This document shows, one piece after another, positions 1 to 11,311 of a DNA stretch of 64,000 bases (within the stretch, counting starts at the first letter, position 1; every line of letters begins with the position of its first letter). The position numbers were made by a program, and so were the translations under genes. Origin of the DNA: Cristatella mucedo (Eukaryota > Bryozoa > Phylactolaemata > Cristatellidae). The stretch covers positions 616,001-680,000 of the forward strand of contig WPIO01000164.1 in assembly GCA_009760855.2 (NCBI GenBank). The letters run 5' to 3'. Under the pieces are notes generated by a model that worked only from the letters and a program-made list of their open reading frames with translations, searched no databases and had not been told where the DNA came from.

Positions 1-838
1 GTAAGTGGTCTTGGTAGTAGGTAGAAGTTGTAGCAGGTGCCACTGTACACACCACTTCTCGCCGACCTGCAATGGCTCCCAGCCAAGCTGCTTATGGACT
101 TCAAGGTCGTGCCACTCACCTATGCAGTAGGTGCCCCTCGCTCTTGCTTTGACCTGCCTACCAAAAATACGCCAGGTCTGGCATCTTACACCAGCTCATG
201 TGACTCGAGTCGTTTAGCCGTGCCTCTAAGCAAGCTCAAATCATTGAGGAATAATGCCTACTTTCTCTATGCTCCCAAAGCCTGGCGATCCCATTCAACT
301 GATATCTAGCGACATCCCCGGGCGGGACGACATTTAGAAAGAAGGAAAAATGAACTGCTTTTCCTTACAAATTAGCTCCATCCGTGTCAATTTTCTTCTT
401 CGGTTTGCAAGCTAATATAATGCATGTTAGAGACTTACAAGGGACTCTTAATGTGCCGTATGGGTGTTTTCTTATATCTGACACTCCACATCTGGCTAGC
501 AGTCGTTCTTTATGAGGTTGGGCTCCTAATAGGAAGCGTGTCGGCTGCTATGCGCCCCTCTTGCCCGTCTTTTTGTGCTGCCATTGCACGGCAGTAGGCT
601 GCCTCGAGGTATGAATGCAGAACTGCCTAAGCTTTGGCTGGCGTTCGAATGAATGAGCAGGTTTGAAGCATGGAAAGCAAAGCAAGATCGAAAACCGTGC
701 CCCCTCCCCCTCCTCCTCTGCTGAGCTGGCGATCCGGTTGTTCGATCGATGCCTTCCTCAGTGGTTAGAGCTTCACCTGACACTGCTGTTCGCAGCTTTT
801 TCCTGTCATCTTAGCCTTAGCTTATTGTTCGTTTGTAG
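1..838 (+). other. RAB5 intron (partial)
   Basis: Presumed intron upstream of the RAB5 exon at 839. It contains a degraded LINE-A relic at 40-310. Bases 311-838 show nothing recognisable; short frames there have no family features. Confidence 0.7.
40..310 (+). mobile_element. LINE-A relic, C-terminal part of ORF2
   Basis: The + frame reads TPLLADLQWLPAKLLMDFKV, then diverged sequence, and ends YAPKAWRSHS. This follows the LINE-A consensus (ITPLLADLHWLPVK...SSYAPKAWNSLP) with a replaced middle. It has no 3' tail and is one of the oldest-looking copies. Confidence 0.7.
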
Positions 839-990
839 CTGCTTTCTTGACGCAGACTGTGTGTCTGGACGACACCACTGTGAAATTTGAGATATGGGAC
901 ACAGCCGGCCAGGAAAGATATCACAGCCTCGCACCGATGTATTATAGAGGAGCTCAAGCTGCCATAGTTGTTTACGATATAACGAACCAG
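839..990 (+). CDS. RAB5: RAB5 small GTPase, internal exon with switch II
   Basis: First RAB5 coding exon visible here. RAB5 is the GTPase that controls homotypic fusion of early endosomes and endocytic vesicle transport, acting on the cytosolic face of these membranes. The exon follows the acceptor ...CGTTTGTAG and opens with CT, the last two bases of a split Ala codon. It then reads [14 protein letters not shown] and the G3/switch II block [19 protein letters not shown], which includes the catalytic Gln, and ends VVYDITNQ before the donor GTGAGA in phase 0. It matches the RAB5 family almost residue for residue from about residue 54 to 104 (known family sequence). The earlier exons (N-terminus, P-loop GxxxxGKS, switch I) are not in the window: no frame in 1-838 encodes them. 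The upstream splice is phase 1 (G|CT). Confidence 0.97.
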
Positions 991-1254
991 GTGAGAAGCT
1001 CAAATGCAATACCTGCTCTCGGTCATCGTGCTTGGCTCGCACGGCTTATATATCAGTTCGGCAGAATGGGGATCGTGCTGTAGCTGGCCTACTGTCAGCA
1101 GTGGCTCACTAGTCCGTAGCATGTCTGTTGCATTGCGATCATGTGGATTTAAATTGATGAAGATGCCGGTGCTTCGAAGAGTAGGTAAATGACACTGTTA
1201 TGAGCAAGGTGCTTGAGCTCAGGAAAAATTATTTGCATTGCAATTTCACTGTGG

Positions 1255-1901
1255 GATCAGGCGATTGCAGCTGGTGCAAAACTCTGCTGCTAGGCTTGTC
1301 TGTCGTGAGCGTCGCAGTTGCCACAATACTCCACTTCTCGCCGACCTGCACTAGCTAACAGTCAAGCAACGGATTGACTTCAAGGTTTTGTCGCTCACTT
1401 TTAGGTCCCTTCATTCTATGGCTCCAGCCTATCTCTCAGATCTACTGCCCCACCAAGCCAAGCATCGTACCACCCGCTTTTCGGAATCCAACAGTGTACA
1501 AATACCTCGTACAACCTCCAATCCTTTGGAGACCGTGCATTTAGTTCGTATGCTCCCAAAGCCTGGAACTCCCTCCCGACCTGTGTCAGAACATCCCCTG
1601 ACCTGACCACATTTATAAGGAACTTAAAAACACACCTATTTAGGACAGCATTTAGTGGGTCCCTGTGATTCGTCCTCCATGTGCTTATGCGTGCTGACAC
1701 TATGCATGCTGCCACTAACCACATTTGCGTGCTGACCCTGTGCATGTCACCCCTAACCATATTATTCATTTTTTCAAGCATGATTTTACTTACCATTTAA
1801 TTGCATTTCACTTTGCAGCAAATGTAAAGCGCCTAGAAAGAGATTAAGGTCTCTGAGGGCACTTTATGAAGTGCATTATTATTATTATTATTATTATTAT
1901 T
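1255..1901 (+). mobile_element. LINE-A copy, 5'-truncated, with (ATT)n tail
   Basis: Non-LTR retrotransposon 3' part. It starts within ...RRLQLVQNSAARLVC, runs through LADLH*LTVKQRIDFKVLS, MAPAYLSDLLPHQAKHRTTR and KAWNSLP, then a 3' UTR of about 230 bases ending in the family 3' end CGCCTAGAAAGAGATTAAGG and an (ATT)n tail at about 1876-1901. The reading frame is broken by stops and shifts, so the copy is inactive. This copy defines the 3' UTR layout used to recognise the others. Confidence 0.9.
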
Positions 1902-2660
1902 GCTGGCATCCTGTCAGTATTGGCCCTTTAGCCTTGTCCCCTGCAGATCGTATGTAGCTTAGTAGTCTATAGAATTGCTTGCTTAAGTCCTCGTGTGAAT
2001 GCGCTCGTGTGAGTTCCAGCCGTTCCACTCAAGAGATGGGTATTAAATGCTCGACAAGTGAAACAGAGAGCCCTGGTGTCGCGATAACAGTTGAGCTTTT
2101 CTGAGTACTCTCTCCCTGGACTCCTTCGAGAGCTTCGTGTTAGTCGTTTTTCTCCTGGCGAGAGGAGGCCTAGCGATTTGGGCTAAAACGTGAGTTTATG
2201 TCTACTTTGCATGTCTGTTTGATCAAGGTAATCCGGTGAAGCAGTTGTGGAAGGTTCATCCTGCTGCCCGTTAGAGCTGACTCAGAATTTGGCAAAGCAC
2301 GGCTGGTGCTGCTGTATTCGGCTTGCTGGTACCGATGCTAGGAAAGGCCGTGCTTGTGTGTGTAATGGTTTGATGCTAGACTCTGGGATGGAATGGGTGA
2401 CTCTGCCAGTTGGCGAGCTTCCTACGTTGGCGGTTCACTGCCAGCAAAGTGCTGGGGCAGCAGTCCACCGATGAAACCTCTCCCCTGGCTGCCCCGTGCT
2501 TTCCCCGTGACTTGGACTTATCCTGCCAGGCTCATTAACTCTGCTGCCATCCATTCATCCATCCACTCTGGTCCGGCTAGCACCCTTCAGCTGAGTCAGC
2601 GGCCTGGGAATCTAAGAAGCTGTCCTGTTACCAACCGTGTCATATTTCTCTGAGTGTGCA

Positions 2661-2856
<196 letters not shown>

Positions 2857-2977
2857 AGACCGAAACATTCAAAGGTGGTGCTCGCCCCAGCCATTCGAAC
2901 CCATCCATTGTTTGCCCCAGCCATTCGAAGCAGCCGCCTCCATCCCATAGCCAGCCTCCTTTAGCAGACATGAAGCT

Positions 2978-2979
<2 letters not shown>

Positions 2980-3035
<56 letters not shown>

Positions 3036-3043
3036 GACAGAGA
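2980..3043. repeat. (GA)n then (GACA)n microsatellites
   Basis: GA units run from about 2980 to 3010 and continue as ACAG/GACA units to about 3040. Confidence 0.97.
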
Positions 3044-5429
3044 GCCCTAGACAGGGAGAGCTTAAAGCAACTTCCGCTGAGTGTCCTTTCTGCCATTTGC
3101 ATATAAGACACTGGAACGTTTTGAGTAAGAGCAGCTATCTTGCTTCAAAACTTTGAATGTAACGAGTACTTTCCCATCGGGTGTTGGAGATAAACACTCC
3201 ACCGATGCAGCGCTGCTGTGAGTGTACGACGACCTCCTCGGAATTTAGATTTATGTAGAGGCTTTCGGTTTGTTTTGCTGTATCTTTTGGCAGCGTTTCA
3301 TGCTGATGATCATCAAGTTCTTTTTGAGCGCTTCTCATCTCGCCTGATTCTACTGCACCGCAGTAGAATGATTTAGGTCACATCCCAGTGGTAAAACTCT
3401 TAGCATTGATGTTAACGGGCAACAGCCATTCAAAAAGACCCTGAATTATGAAGTCACCCCCAGGAATCTGTGCTTGGTCTGCTTTACATCATAGTTTATT
3501 CTCTCCCTCTAGCCGACCTCGACCCCAAGCACAATCTAGACTTCCATTTTCACAGGGAATATTGGCAGCAGCATTCGATGCTAAACGTTCTTGTGCCGTC
3601 CTTAAGGTTAAATATACTTGCATCTGCCGTCGCTTGCCAATGCAAGACTGTGGGCTTTCTGGAACCCATTGAAACCTTGTGTTGACAAATGTAAATCCAT
3701 GCATGGCGTGTGATTGACCTCGATGACCTTGTTGAACATTCGCGCTACTGAGCTGCACAAAGGCTAGCTCTAGCATAAGAGCTAGCATGTATGCAGCTTG
3801 GTTGGGGCCATTGCTAAGCTACATGATGGCACCGTATGTCTAGATCATGTCATGATGTCACCAACTGGAATTTCTTGACTATCCTGTAGGTGGCAAGCCG
3901 ACCTTTGCAATGCTTGAGATGAAGTCAAATTTACCCTGCTTGACTTCTTATGAACAGTTGGGCTTAGTTGAATTCATTGGCAGGACAGCCTATTTCCAGC
4001 TGCAAAAAAAACATGTTTAGTACTGGGTGCAACTTACTTAGAAAACACAGTTTTTTACAAGTTGCAGTTTTTTACAAGCTTAGCTTCAGGGGCTGGTGGA
4101 AGCAGGTCGATAACTTGTTCTCTCCTCCTTGTCGGTAGCTTTCTCCCCTGCTTTTACATAGAGCTCAACAGTAGTTGCCATGCAGAAGAGTCTGGCTGCT
4201 CGCTGTCTGCGCGTATTTGCTATATCTCCAACCTGCTTAACTATCTACCGCCTGTCCAGGACCGACTGCAAATGGCAGCTGTGTGGGCCAGACAGTGGGC
4301 ATAGGCCAAGTAACTCACGTGTACTGCATGACCAACCAAGTAATATGGTTGGTTACAACTCCAAGGAATCTCGTAATTCGTTGAATTTGTAAATGTATTT
4401 CTTCATTGAATATACTTGTTCGTTCACTTTATCTGTTGGTGTAGTCGGCATTGCAACTATGAACTGTGACTCCCCCCCCCCCAGCTGCTGCCTCCCTGCC
4501 ACAGCGAGCAGTCCGGGTTGCAGCTGCTGGTCGTCAGCTCAGAAGGTGTAGAATATAGTAACTAATGAAAAAGATTCTTGTGTGTCACCCTAAGATAACT
4601 AAATCTCATCCTATGCATTTCATGAATGCTTTCAAGGGAGCGTGCCACCACATACGATCACACCCAACTGCTGTTATCAGGCCTACTAGCAAATTCCTGT
4701 AGGCATTAGTCAGTGGTGGCTCACTTCCTTGGTCGAGCCTCAATCGACAGGACTGTGCATGCCAGCAGCTGCTGCCTCTGGTCTGGAGCTGCCCGTGGTT
4801 CAGGTCAGCACTGAGTCTGGAGTCTGGAACACTCAGGCCCAAATAGATGATGGCCACTAAACTTGAGCACAAACCTTGAGCACAGCCTGCAATGAAACAC
4901 GCTACCATAGACTCCCGAGATCAGAGTGAGGCTGTCGGAATAGTTAGCTTTACATGACAACCTCACTCTGTCTGGTCTTTCAGTACTGTGGTGCCCTGTC
5001 TTGAACATCTGGCTCTGTTGGCCTTGGCAAACTCAATTTTTGCTTTGTTGGCCTGGCTACTTCCTCAAAAAAAAAGGATCCAGCATCTCCATGTTATGTG
5101 AGCGACTTGAGTCGGCCATTAGTTTTTCCTGTATCGGCTGTGTATACGCCCTAACTAAGAGTAAAATCGGCATTGGTGGTGAGGAAAGTCGACAGTGTAA
5201 ATGCAGTTTTAAGTGACCCGTGCTAAGTGCTATCACTGTTCGAGTTGGTCAGTGGCTAAGCTGGTGGTGGTGATCACCAGTGGGGACGAACCTTGTGTGG
5301 AGAGTGTCAGGCAGTACTGCTCAATCTTGCAAAGTGGGACAGCTCTGGCTGTTGCTCATGACAGCACAACCAATCGTGATTGATTAGTTGCCTGCCCCAC
5401 ATACACCTACAGAAGGCACTCAGTTGTTA

Positions 5430-5750
5430 TCGTGAGCTGTAGCTCGATGCTGGAGGCCGATGTGCAAAATCGTCTTCGACTGTCGATTAATTCGGCAGCT
5501 CATCTGGTCTGTCGTCAAAAGGGTAACTGCTGGTGGTGCCACTTCTCTCTCAGCTTGGCTCGCTCCCTTTCAAGCTTCATCGAGGCGATTTTAAGATCCT
5601 CACTCCGGCTTAGAGGTTTAGCTTAACTTGCAGCACCAGCCTACCTATCCAACCTCCTTATTCCTCCAGTGTGCATTTGCACTCCCTGCACCTAGGTTTT
5701 TAGTTTTCTGACCTTCCCCTGGCCCTTAATTTAAATCTATTGGTGATATT
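5430..5750 (+). mobile_element. Divergent LINE relic (reverse transcriptase C-terminal region)
   Basis: The + frame reads MLEADVQNRLRLSINSAAHLVCRQKG, the layout of the LINE region RLQ.V.NSAARLV. After a frameshift it continues WLPFKLHRGDFKILT and STSLPIQPPYSSSVHLHSL, matching the LHWLPVK..IDFKIL and PAYL..L blocks. It is too diverged to assign to LINE-A or LINE-B, and no tail is seen. It could be a separate, older family. Confidence 0.5.
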
Positions 5751-5911
5751 GACCAGTTAGTATTGTGCCAATGTCTGGAACTTGCTACTGGCATCTTTCA
5801 CCACCTGAATTGACTTCGTATCCTATAATTATATCGTAATTTTTTTCTTTGCTTTTTTAGCATTCCCTGGTGAACTTGTCATGTTCGTTCTAGTGTGCCT
5901 CGCGTGCTCAA

Positions 5912-6040
5912 AGTAATGTAACATATCTCCGTGTGTAGCTCCGAAAATTCACTCAGACTAGGTGGGGGCAGAAGAGTTTTATGTGGAGCACTCAAAGCTT
6001 TAGCGGCCTTTGGTTGGCATACTTGTACAGGGTACAGTAT
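5912..6040 (-). mobile_element. LINE-B 3' tip, diverged
   Basis: Starts AGTAATGTAACATATCTCCG and continues through AGTTTTATG, the layout of the reverse-complemented LINE-B 3' end (TAATGTATCTCCGTC...GAGAGTTTTGTATAGCGCAC). Diverged beyond about 6025. Confidence 0.55.
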
Positions 6041-6290
6041 ACCAGCTGGGATCCTCCTGATCTGCAGCCCCAAGAGTCTTACTGTGAGCTTTTGCATGTA
6101 CCTTAATGCCATCTGAGAGCCTGATACATGGCTTGTTATTGCTTCTCTTGTAGCAAGTTGCAAAGGGCATGGAACTAGATTTCGTTGTCTTGGGGTGCCA
6201 TACAAAAGATGCTTTGTTGTTATTGTAATTCACTCGAGGGCTTCTACTCATGTCAGCTTCCAGCAGATCGTATGCGGTCACGTGTCAACT

Positions 6291-6559
<269 letters not shown>

Positions 6560-6853
6560 AGCATGTGGCCTTTGCCGGTCAACCATCGGAAGCAACGTCT
6601 TGTGTATGCAGCAGCAGGCTGGGTCGTGTGCTGTGCTTCCGGTTTTTTTACCTGCCTGTTTGGTTGTCATGTGTCTATTGGTTTTCCTGTCCTACTGTTG
6701 TGTTTACGTGCGCTGCAATTCCAAGCACATTGCTACAGTTCATGCCTTCACCTGTTTCTTTGTACTGGTGCTTGCTTTAAGCTCTGGAAACCTGTACAGA
6801 GTAACTTCCTATCAGCCCACATTCACCGACCCGACATGCTTCTAACGTTGCAG

Positions 6854-6976
6854 GACACATTCGGCCGAGCCAAGAACTGGGTCAAGGAGCTTCAGAGGCA
6901 GGCTAACCCAAACATAGTGATAGCCTTAGCAGGAAATAAGGCCGACCTGCCCAACAAGAGAGCCGTCGAATACGAG
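6854..6976 (+). CDS. RAB5: RAB5 small GTPase, exon with NKAD guanine-binding motif
   Basis: Second visible RAB5 exon, 41 codons, phase 0 at both ends. The acceptor is AACGTTGCAG and the donor follows TACGAG as GTGAGA. It begins [16 protein letters not shown] and contains the G4 guanine-specificity motif GNKADL, ending RAVEYE. It joins directly to the exon ending at 990 without losing family residues (VVYDITNQ then DTFGRAKNW; human RAB5A has DITNEESFARAKNW). One difference from human RAB5A is ANPNIVIAL in place of ASPNIVIAL, so the Ser before Pro is Asn here. The preceding intron is about 5.9 kb and holds a long CT microsatellite that ends about 300 bases upstream of this exon. Confidence 0.97.
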
Positions 6977-7647
6977 GTGAGAGCCTAGGCAGCCCAGTGT
7001 GTGTTACGATCGTCGTGTGCCATTTCATGGTGGTGTGCTTTTTTCTGTGTGCCAGTGTCTGGTGGACTTGTTTGTGTTTTTGCACCGGATAAAAACTAAG
7101 CCAAGATGTGAACAGCTGTGTGTAGACTGTCATAGCTGTGAGTCAGCGTTGCAGTTGGAGTGTAATGGTGAGCGGTCTGTTTAAATAAAGGGCACCGGGC
7201 AATGGTATCTTTGAGACAGCCTTGTAATGTCAGCACCAGCGGCACCCTGGCGATGCGCCTTGCAGCAGCATCATACCACAACCACGAATACTCAAACCGG
7301 AACAGGACAGGCTCTCAGTCGGCAGGTACCACTGGTTAATCATTAGACAAACTGCCAAAGCGAGTTTAAAATGTAGTACTTCCTTTCACCGGTTAATTTC
7401 TGTAATATGATGTATAATTTGACAGTTGGTGCTTTGAGACACTTTTGTGCAGCAATGCTGCGCTACCATTAGCTACCATCTATGTCAGGTACTTGTCGAT
7501 TGTGTAGTGGACCATTTGAATGCCATGAATGGAGTTCATCTTCCAAGAAAGAGTGTGTGGCGCTGATGTCTGCTGACTAGTCCTTATTCCTACCTTAAGC
7601 CCTTGGTCAATCATGATCTCTTACATGATTATGAGAGAAAGAAAGAA

Positions 7648-7800
7648 ATATAAATATATATATATATATAACTTATTTGTCAAGCGCTTTAAGAGAACTT
7701 AGTCTATATTCAGGCGCTTCACATATGCCACGTGAGTTCGAGCCCACGACCTCAGCCGGGACGAGCACCTTAACCACTGGGCCAAATCAGTGCAATAATG
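7648..7800 (-). mobile_element. SINE-2 copy, tRNA-like head and (TA)n tail
   Basis: Read on the - strand it opens TTGGCCCAGTGGTTAAGGTG. TGGCCCAGTGG fits the pol III A box TRGYNNARNNG exactly. About 30 bases on comes a B-box-like GGGCTCGAACTC, then CATATGTGAAGCGCCTGAAT and AGACTAAGTTCTCTTAAAGC. The copy ends in a TA-rich tail at 7648-7671. The last segment resembles the LINE-A 3' end (GCGCCTAGAAAGAGATTAAG). This is the best-preserved SINE-2 copy. Confidence 0.75.
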
Positions 7801-8107
7801 ACCTTATTTCAAAGGTCGGTCCTACGGTACGAGCTGTAAGTCAGATCCAGGCTTACATGTTGCTGGTGCAGCTGATGTTAAGGTCGTCACTGTAGGAATC
7901 AGCAAGGTGTCCTGTCTTTCCTGTTATGTAATGACAAGCTCCCCTTCAACATTCAACAAAGGAAAGTGAGAGTATTTACTGAAGGATTTATCTAGCACGC
8001 TGCAAATCGTGCTGTCGTGCAGCCGTTATTGGTTTGGGAAGCCTAATGCCTGGCAGAGCTTCTTGTTGCATTGGCTTGTTGCAAACTGTCGACTGCTAAA
8101 AGGGTGG

Positions 8108-8143
8108 CCTTGCACGTGCATGCTGACACTCGCACGTGCAAGG
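8108..8143. promoter_or_regulatory. 12-bp perfect inverted repeat with paired CACGTG
   Basis: CCTTGCACGTGC (8108-8119) and GCACGTGCAAGG (8132-8143) are exact reverse complements separated by 12 bases, 45 bases upstream of a RAB5 exon. CACGTG is the canonical E-box core. Whether this is a binding site or a splicing hairpin is inference. Confidence 0.4.
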
Positions 8144-8187
8144 CTGTGATGGAGTGATGGTGTCAAAATTAGTTGCTGGACTTGCAG

Positions 8188-8281
8188 GAAGCCCAGGCCT
8201 ATGCCGATGAAAACAGTCTCCTGTTTATGGAAACTTCTGCCAAGACAGCAATGAATGTCAACGACATCTTTCTTGCCATAG
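8188..8281 (+). CDS. RAB5: RAB5 small GTPase, exon with SAK motif
   Basis: Third visible RAB5 exon, 31 codons plus one base. It follows the acceptor GGACTTGCAG and reads [20 protein letters not shown], which includes the G5 motif ETSAK. It then runs [11 protein letters not shown] and ends on the G of a split Ala codon before the donor GTGGGC. The phase-1 end fits the next exon, which opens with CA to give AKKLPK. The preceding intron (6977-8187) contains a SINE-2 copy and, about 45 bases before this exon, a 12-base perfect inverted repeat with two CACGTG cores. The donor GTGGGC is weaker than the GTGAGA donors of the two previous exons. Confidence 0.97.
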
Positions 8282-8569
8282 GTGGGCATTTTGTCAAGCT
8301 TTTGGCCTGCTTGCTGTGTCCTGGTTTCACTAATCCAAACTTGCATAACACGATCCGTAATAATTTGACTTGGTGTATGCCTTGCATGATACTGGAGCAT
8401 TAGCAGTGTTGCGATATCAGGTTCGCTTACATTGCTTGTTTATATTCAAGTGTAACCTCCCAGCTCGAATCGCACCCTTCTGCGAGATACTTCAGGACTC
8501 GATCGATTCCCTCCTCTCCATCCACTCAGTGTGGTTACACGCCCAGACTTAAATGTTCTCTCGTGTATG

Positions 8570-8735
8570 TTTATATAATATAGAATGTATAGCACCGTAA
8601 GAGAACTTTGTCTCTATTCAAGCGCTCCAGATATGCCACGGGGCTTGAGCCCACCCTTTGAACTCGGACATAAAATACATTTACCTTGATCGTGCTTTGA
8701 GGCGAGCACTGTAACCTCTAGGCTAAGCCTACTCG
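8570..8735 (-). mobile_element. SINE-2 copy
   Basis: Contains CCGTAAGAGAACTTTGTCTC, AAGCGCTCCAGATATGCCAC, GGGGCTTGAGCCCA and a tRNA-like end (GCACTGTAACCTCTAGGCTAAG). This is the SINE-2 order read from its 3' end, diverged. Confidence 0.65.
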
Positions 8736-8861
8736 GCATAAAATGACCGGTTAAAAAAGTCATGATCTAATACCAAACTGAAACCTATCAAAGCCATACA
8801 GTGAAAAATTACATGCTGTACTCTTTACTGAGTTCTTTAGGTATGTGTCATTGTACTAAAA

Positions 8862-9025
8862 TAAATTATTAAATGAAATTCATTTGTGTAGCGCTCTAAG
8901 AGAACTTAATTTATTCAGGCTCTTACCATAAGCTATGGGTCTCGAGCCCACAGGGCTTGGATATCAAGTACATTCGCCTTGACCTTGGTAGGGGCAAGCA
9001 CCTTGACTGCTGGGCCTAACTAGTG
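8862..9025 (-). mobile_element. SINE-2 copy
   Basis: Starts AAATTATTAAATGAAATTCA, then GCTCTAAGAGAACTTAATTT, TATGGGTCTCGAGCCCAC and GCACCTTGACTGCTGGGCC. Same layout as 7648-7800. Confidence 0.65.
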
Positions 9026-9427
9026 CAGCATTTCTGGTGACCTGTACCATTGCAATAAATATCAAAATCTGGTTCTGAAGCCTTGTTGCCTGGACCGTGC
9101 ATGTTCCTATATTGTCTGTGAAATTGCTTTTCCATTTGGGTTTTGATAGTAAACAGATCCAGAAACCTTTTTGCAGTTGATCTATAACTTTTTTCAAAAA
9201 CTTCTATAAGCATGATGACGGAAAATAAAAGCTGCCTCTAAGGTTTTTTAACTAGAAAGAAAGCCTAAAAACTTACAACTTACTAAAACGAAAACTTTGG
9301 AGCTTACTGCTTAGAACCTACGAAAACGCACAGCCTAAGCATGCCCCAATGCCCTACTGGTTGACATGTGGAAGCTGACAGTAGATTCTTTATGGACTGT
9401 CCTCCAAAAGTCTCTACCCACCCCTTT

Positions 9428-9585
9428 AGCAGATTTAACAGCTTCATTTGTATAATGGCAGAAGAGCCTTGACGGCCATCACCGCTGCTCGCAGTTTGCA
9501 ATAAAGGATCGCTCACTGCAGGATTCGAATCTACGACCTTGATTGTGAAGAGCAAGCACCTACCTCCTGGAGGTGTCACCTTGTC
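9428..9585 (-). mobile_element. SINE-1 copy
   Basis: Starts AGATTTAACAGCTTCATTTG, then CAGAAGAGCCTTGACGGCCA, GATCGCTCACTGCAGGATTC and GAATCTACGACCTTG. On the - strand this places a B-box-like AGATTCGAATCC in a tRNA-like head. See 52798-52988 for the best copy. Confidence 0.65.
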
Positions 9586-9611
9586 CATCGATCCGAGTCC
9601 AGTTGTTGCTA

Positions 9612-9682
9612 ATTGCAGCAAATGTAAAGTGCCTAGCTAGAGATTAAGTTCTCCGAGGGTGCTATACAAAGGTTTAATGTCC
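9612..9682 (+). mobile_element. LINE-A 3' tip
   Basis: TTGCAGCAAATGTAAAGTGC then GAGATTAAGTTCTCCGAGGG: the last segment of the LINE-A 3' UTR alone, next to the SINE-1 copy at 9428. Confidence 0.6.
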
Positions 9683-10658
9683 GTATTCGAGTAAGCCATT
9701 GCACTACAGCTGTTGTTAAATTTGTGCAATCTGTCAATACAATTTTGGCCTTAGTCACAGCTTGCCACATTTTGCTTAGTAAGTGCAATCGCCGCCAACC
9801 GAGTCAGTGCGTCTATGTAAACAGCTGAGCATTTTGGTCACGTGATTATTACACCCCCTCTTGGAGGCCATCCAGCAGAACCCCTGTTTCGCCACCGACA
9901 GTGCCTTGATCAACAAAGAGCTGTGGTACCAGGATGTCACCTTGACCTGCGGGGGCCAGCCTTTGCCACATTGAAGCTTGGTACAGAGCATGCCGCCAGT
10001 TGCACAACTCTCTGAAGGTACTGGAGCGTTTTAATGTTGCTCCACATAGATAGCAGTTCAAGCCGAGAAGTCTTAAAGTGGCTGAAGATCGAAGCAGGCA
10101 CTATTATGAACATTATTAGGTAACATCTGGACTATGCTAGCACAGAGGCACTATCCTGCTTGGGTCTCTCTCGATTAGCTGAATAAATGTCTCGTAGTAT
10201 CTAACTGCCCAGAGCTTTTGAGTGTGTTTACTTCAAAATTCAGAGACAAAAGACATTAGCGACACTATTGAAACCTGTACAGTCACTGCAACTTTGTGCA
10301 CTAGAAGTTTAATAAGGGGTGCCATCGGTAGCCAAGGAAATATTCAAAAATCCAAATCCAAGTAGCATCTCACTTGGCCCTACGAATGCTTTCCTTCATA
10401 CACATACTTCGTTGCCATAAAATGCAGCCTTTTTGTGATCACAAAAGTGTAGAATTCGAGTTCTTTGGCTATTGCTAGAGCATGGCAGCATTAGTTTCCT
10501 AGTTTCAGGTTTTTTAATCGTAGGTACAAGCAACTGTTTGCATGGTTTAGATGATGTTTGTCCTTGACCTTATGAAAGCTCAGGATGAATTTATTGTGGG
10601 AATACAGTAGCACTTCTTGCTTATGTTGTATTCATGCACATGCACCCCTACTTCAGCA

Positions 10659-11311
10659 TATAATAATAATAATACACTTGATAAAGCACTCAGAGAACTA
10701 AAGCTCTTTCTAGACGCTTTAGATTTGCTGCAAAGGAAACATGATCGAATGATGGATGAGAGGTATCATGCTTGATAAATAACATGGTTAGTGATGAAAT
10801 GCACAGGGTCAGCGTGCAAGTGTGGTTAGTGGCAGCATGCAACTGTGTCAGCACGCATAAGCGCATGAATGACGAATCACAGAGACATAAATAGTTGCAT
10901 TTTTAATTTCTTTATAAATGTGGTCAAGTCAGGGGATGCCGTGACGGAAGTAGGGAGTGAGTTCCAGGCTTTGGGAGCATATGAACTAAATGCACGGTCC
11001 AAAGAATTTGAGGTTTGTACGAGGCATAGGTAAGCAGTTGGATTCCGAAAAACAGGTGGCACGATGCTTAGCCTAGTGGGGCAGTAGATTGTAAAGGTAG
11101 GTTTGAGTCGCAGAATGAAAGGACTTCAAAAGTGAGCAACAAAACCTTGAAGTCGATGCTTTGCTTGACTGGGAGTCAGTGCAGGTCGGCAAGAAGTGGT
11201 TTGATGTGGCAACTGCGGCGCTCGTGACAGACAAGCCTAGCTGCAGAGTTTTGCATCAGCTGTAAGCCCCTGATTGCACATGCTGGTTGATAACCACCCA
11301 GTGAGTTACAG
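10659..11311 (-). mobile_element. LINE-A copy, minus, with (TAA)n tail; interrupted
   Basis: The 3' tail (ATAATAATAAT) lies at 10659. Reading leftward on the - strand the ORF end has NSLDRAFSSYAPKAWNSLPT and upstream RSCHIKPLLADLH. The match stops at about 11311 (GAGTTACAGC). It probably resumes at 12381-12470, which carries the next LINE-A segment in the same orientation, so the copy was split by the + strand block 11312-12380. Confidence 0.85.

Larger units (their letters stand above)
6977..8187 (+). other. RAB5 intron, about 1.2 kb
   Basis: Starts GTGAGA and ends CTTGCAG. It holds SINE-2 with a TA tail (7648-7800) and the inverted repeat at 8108-8143. The rest (6977-7645) shows nothing recognisable. 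Confidence 0.9.
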
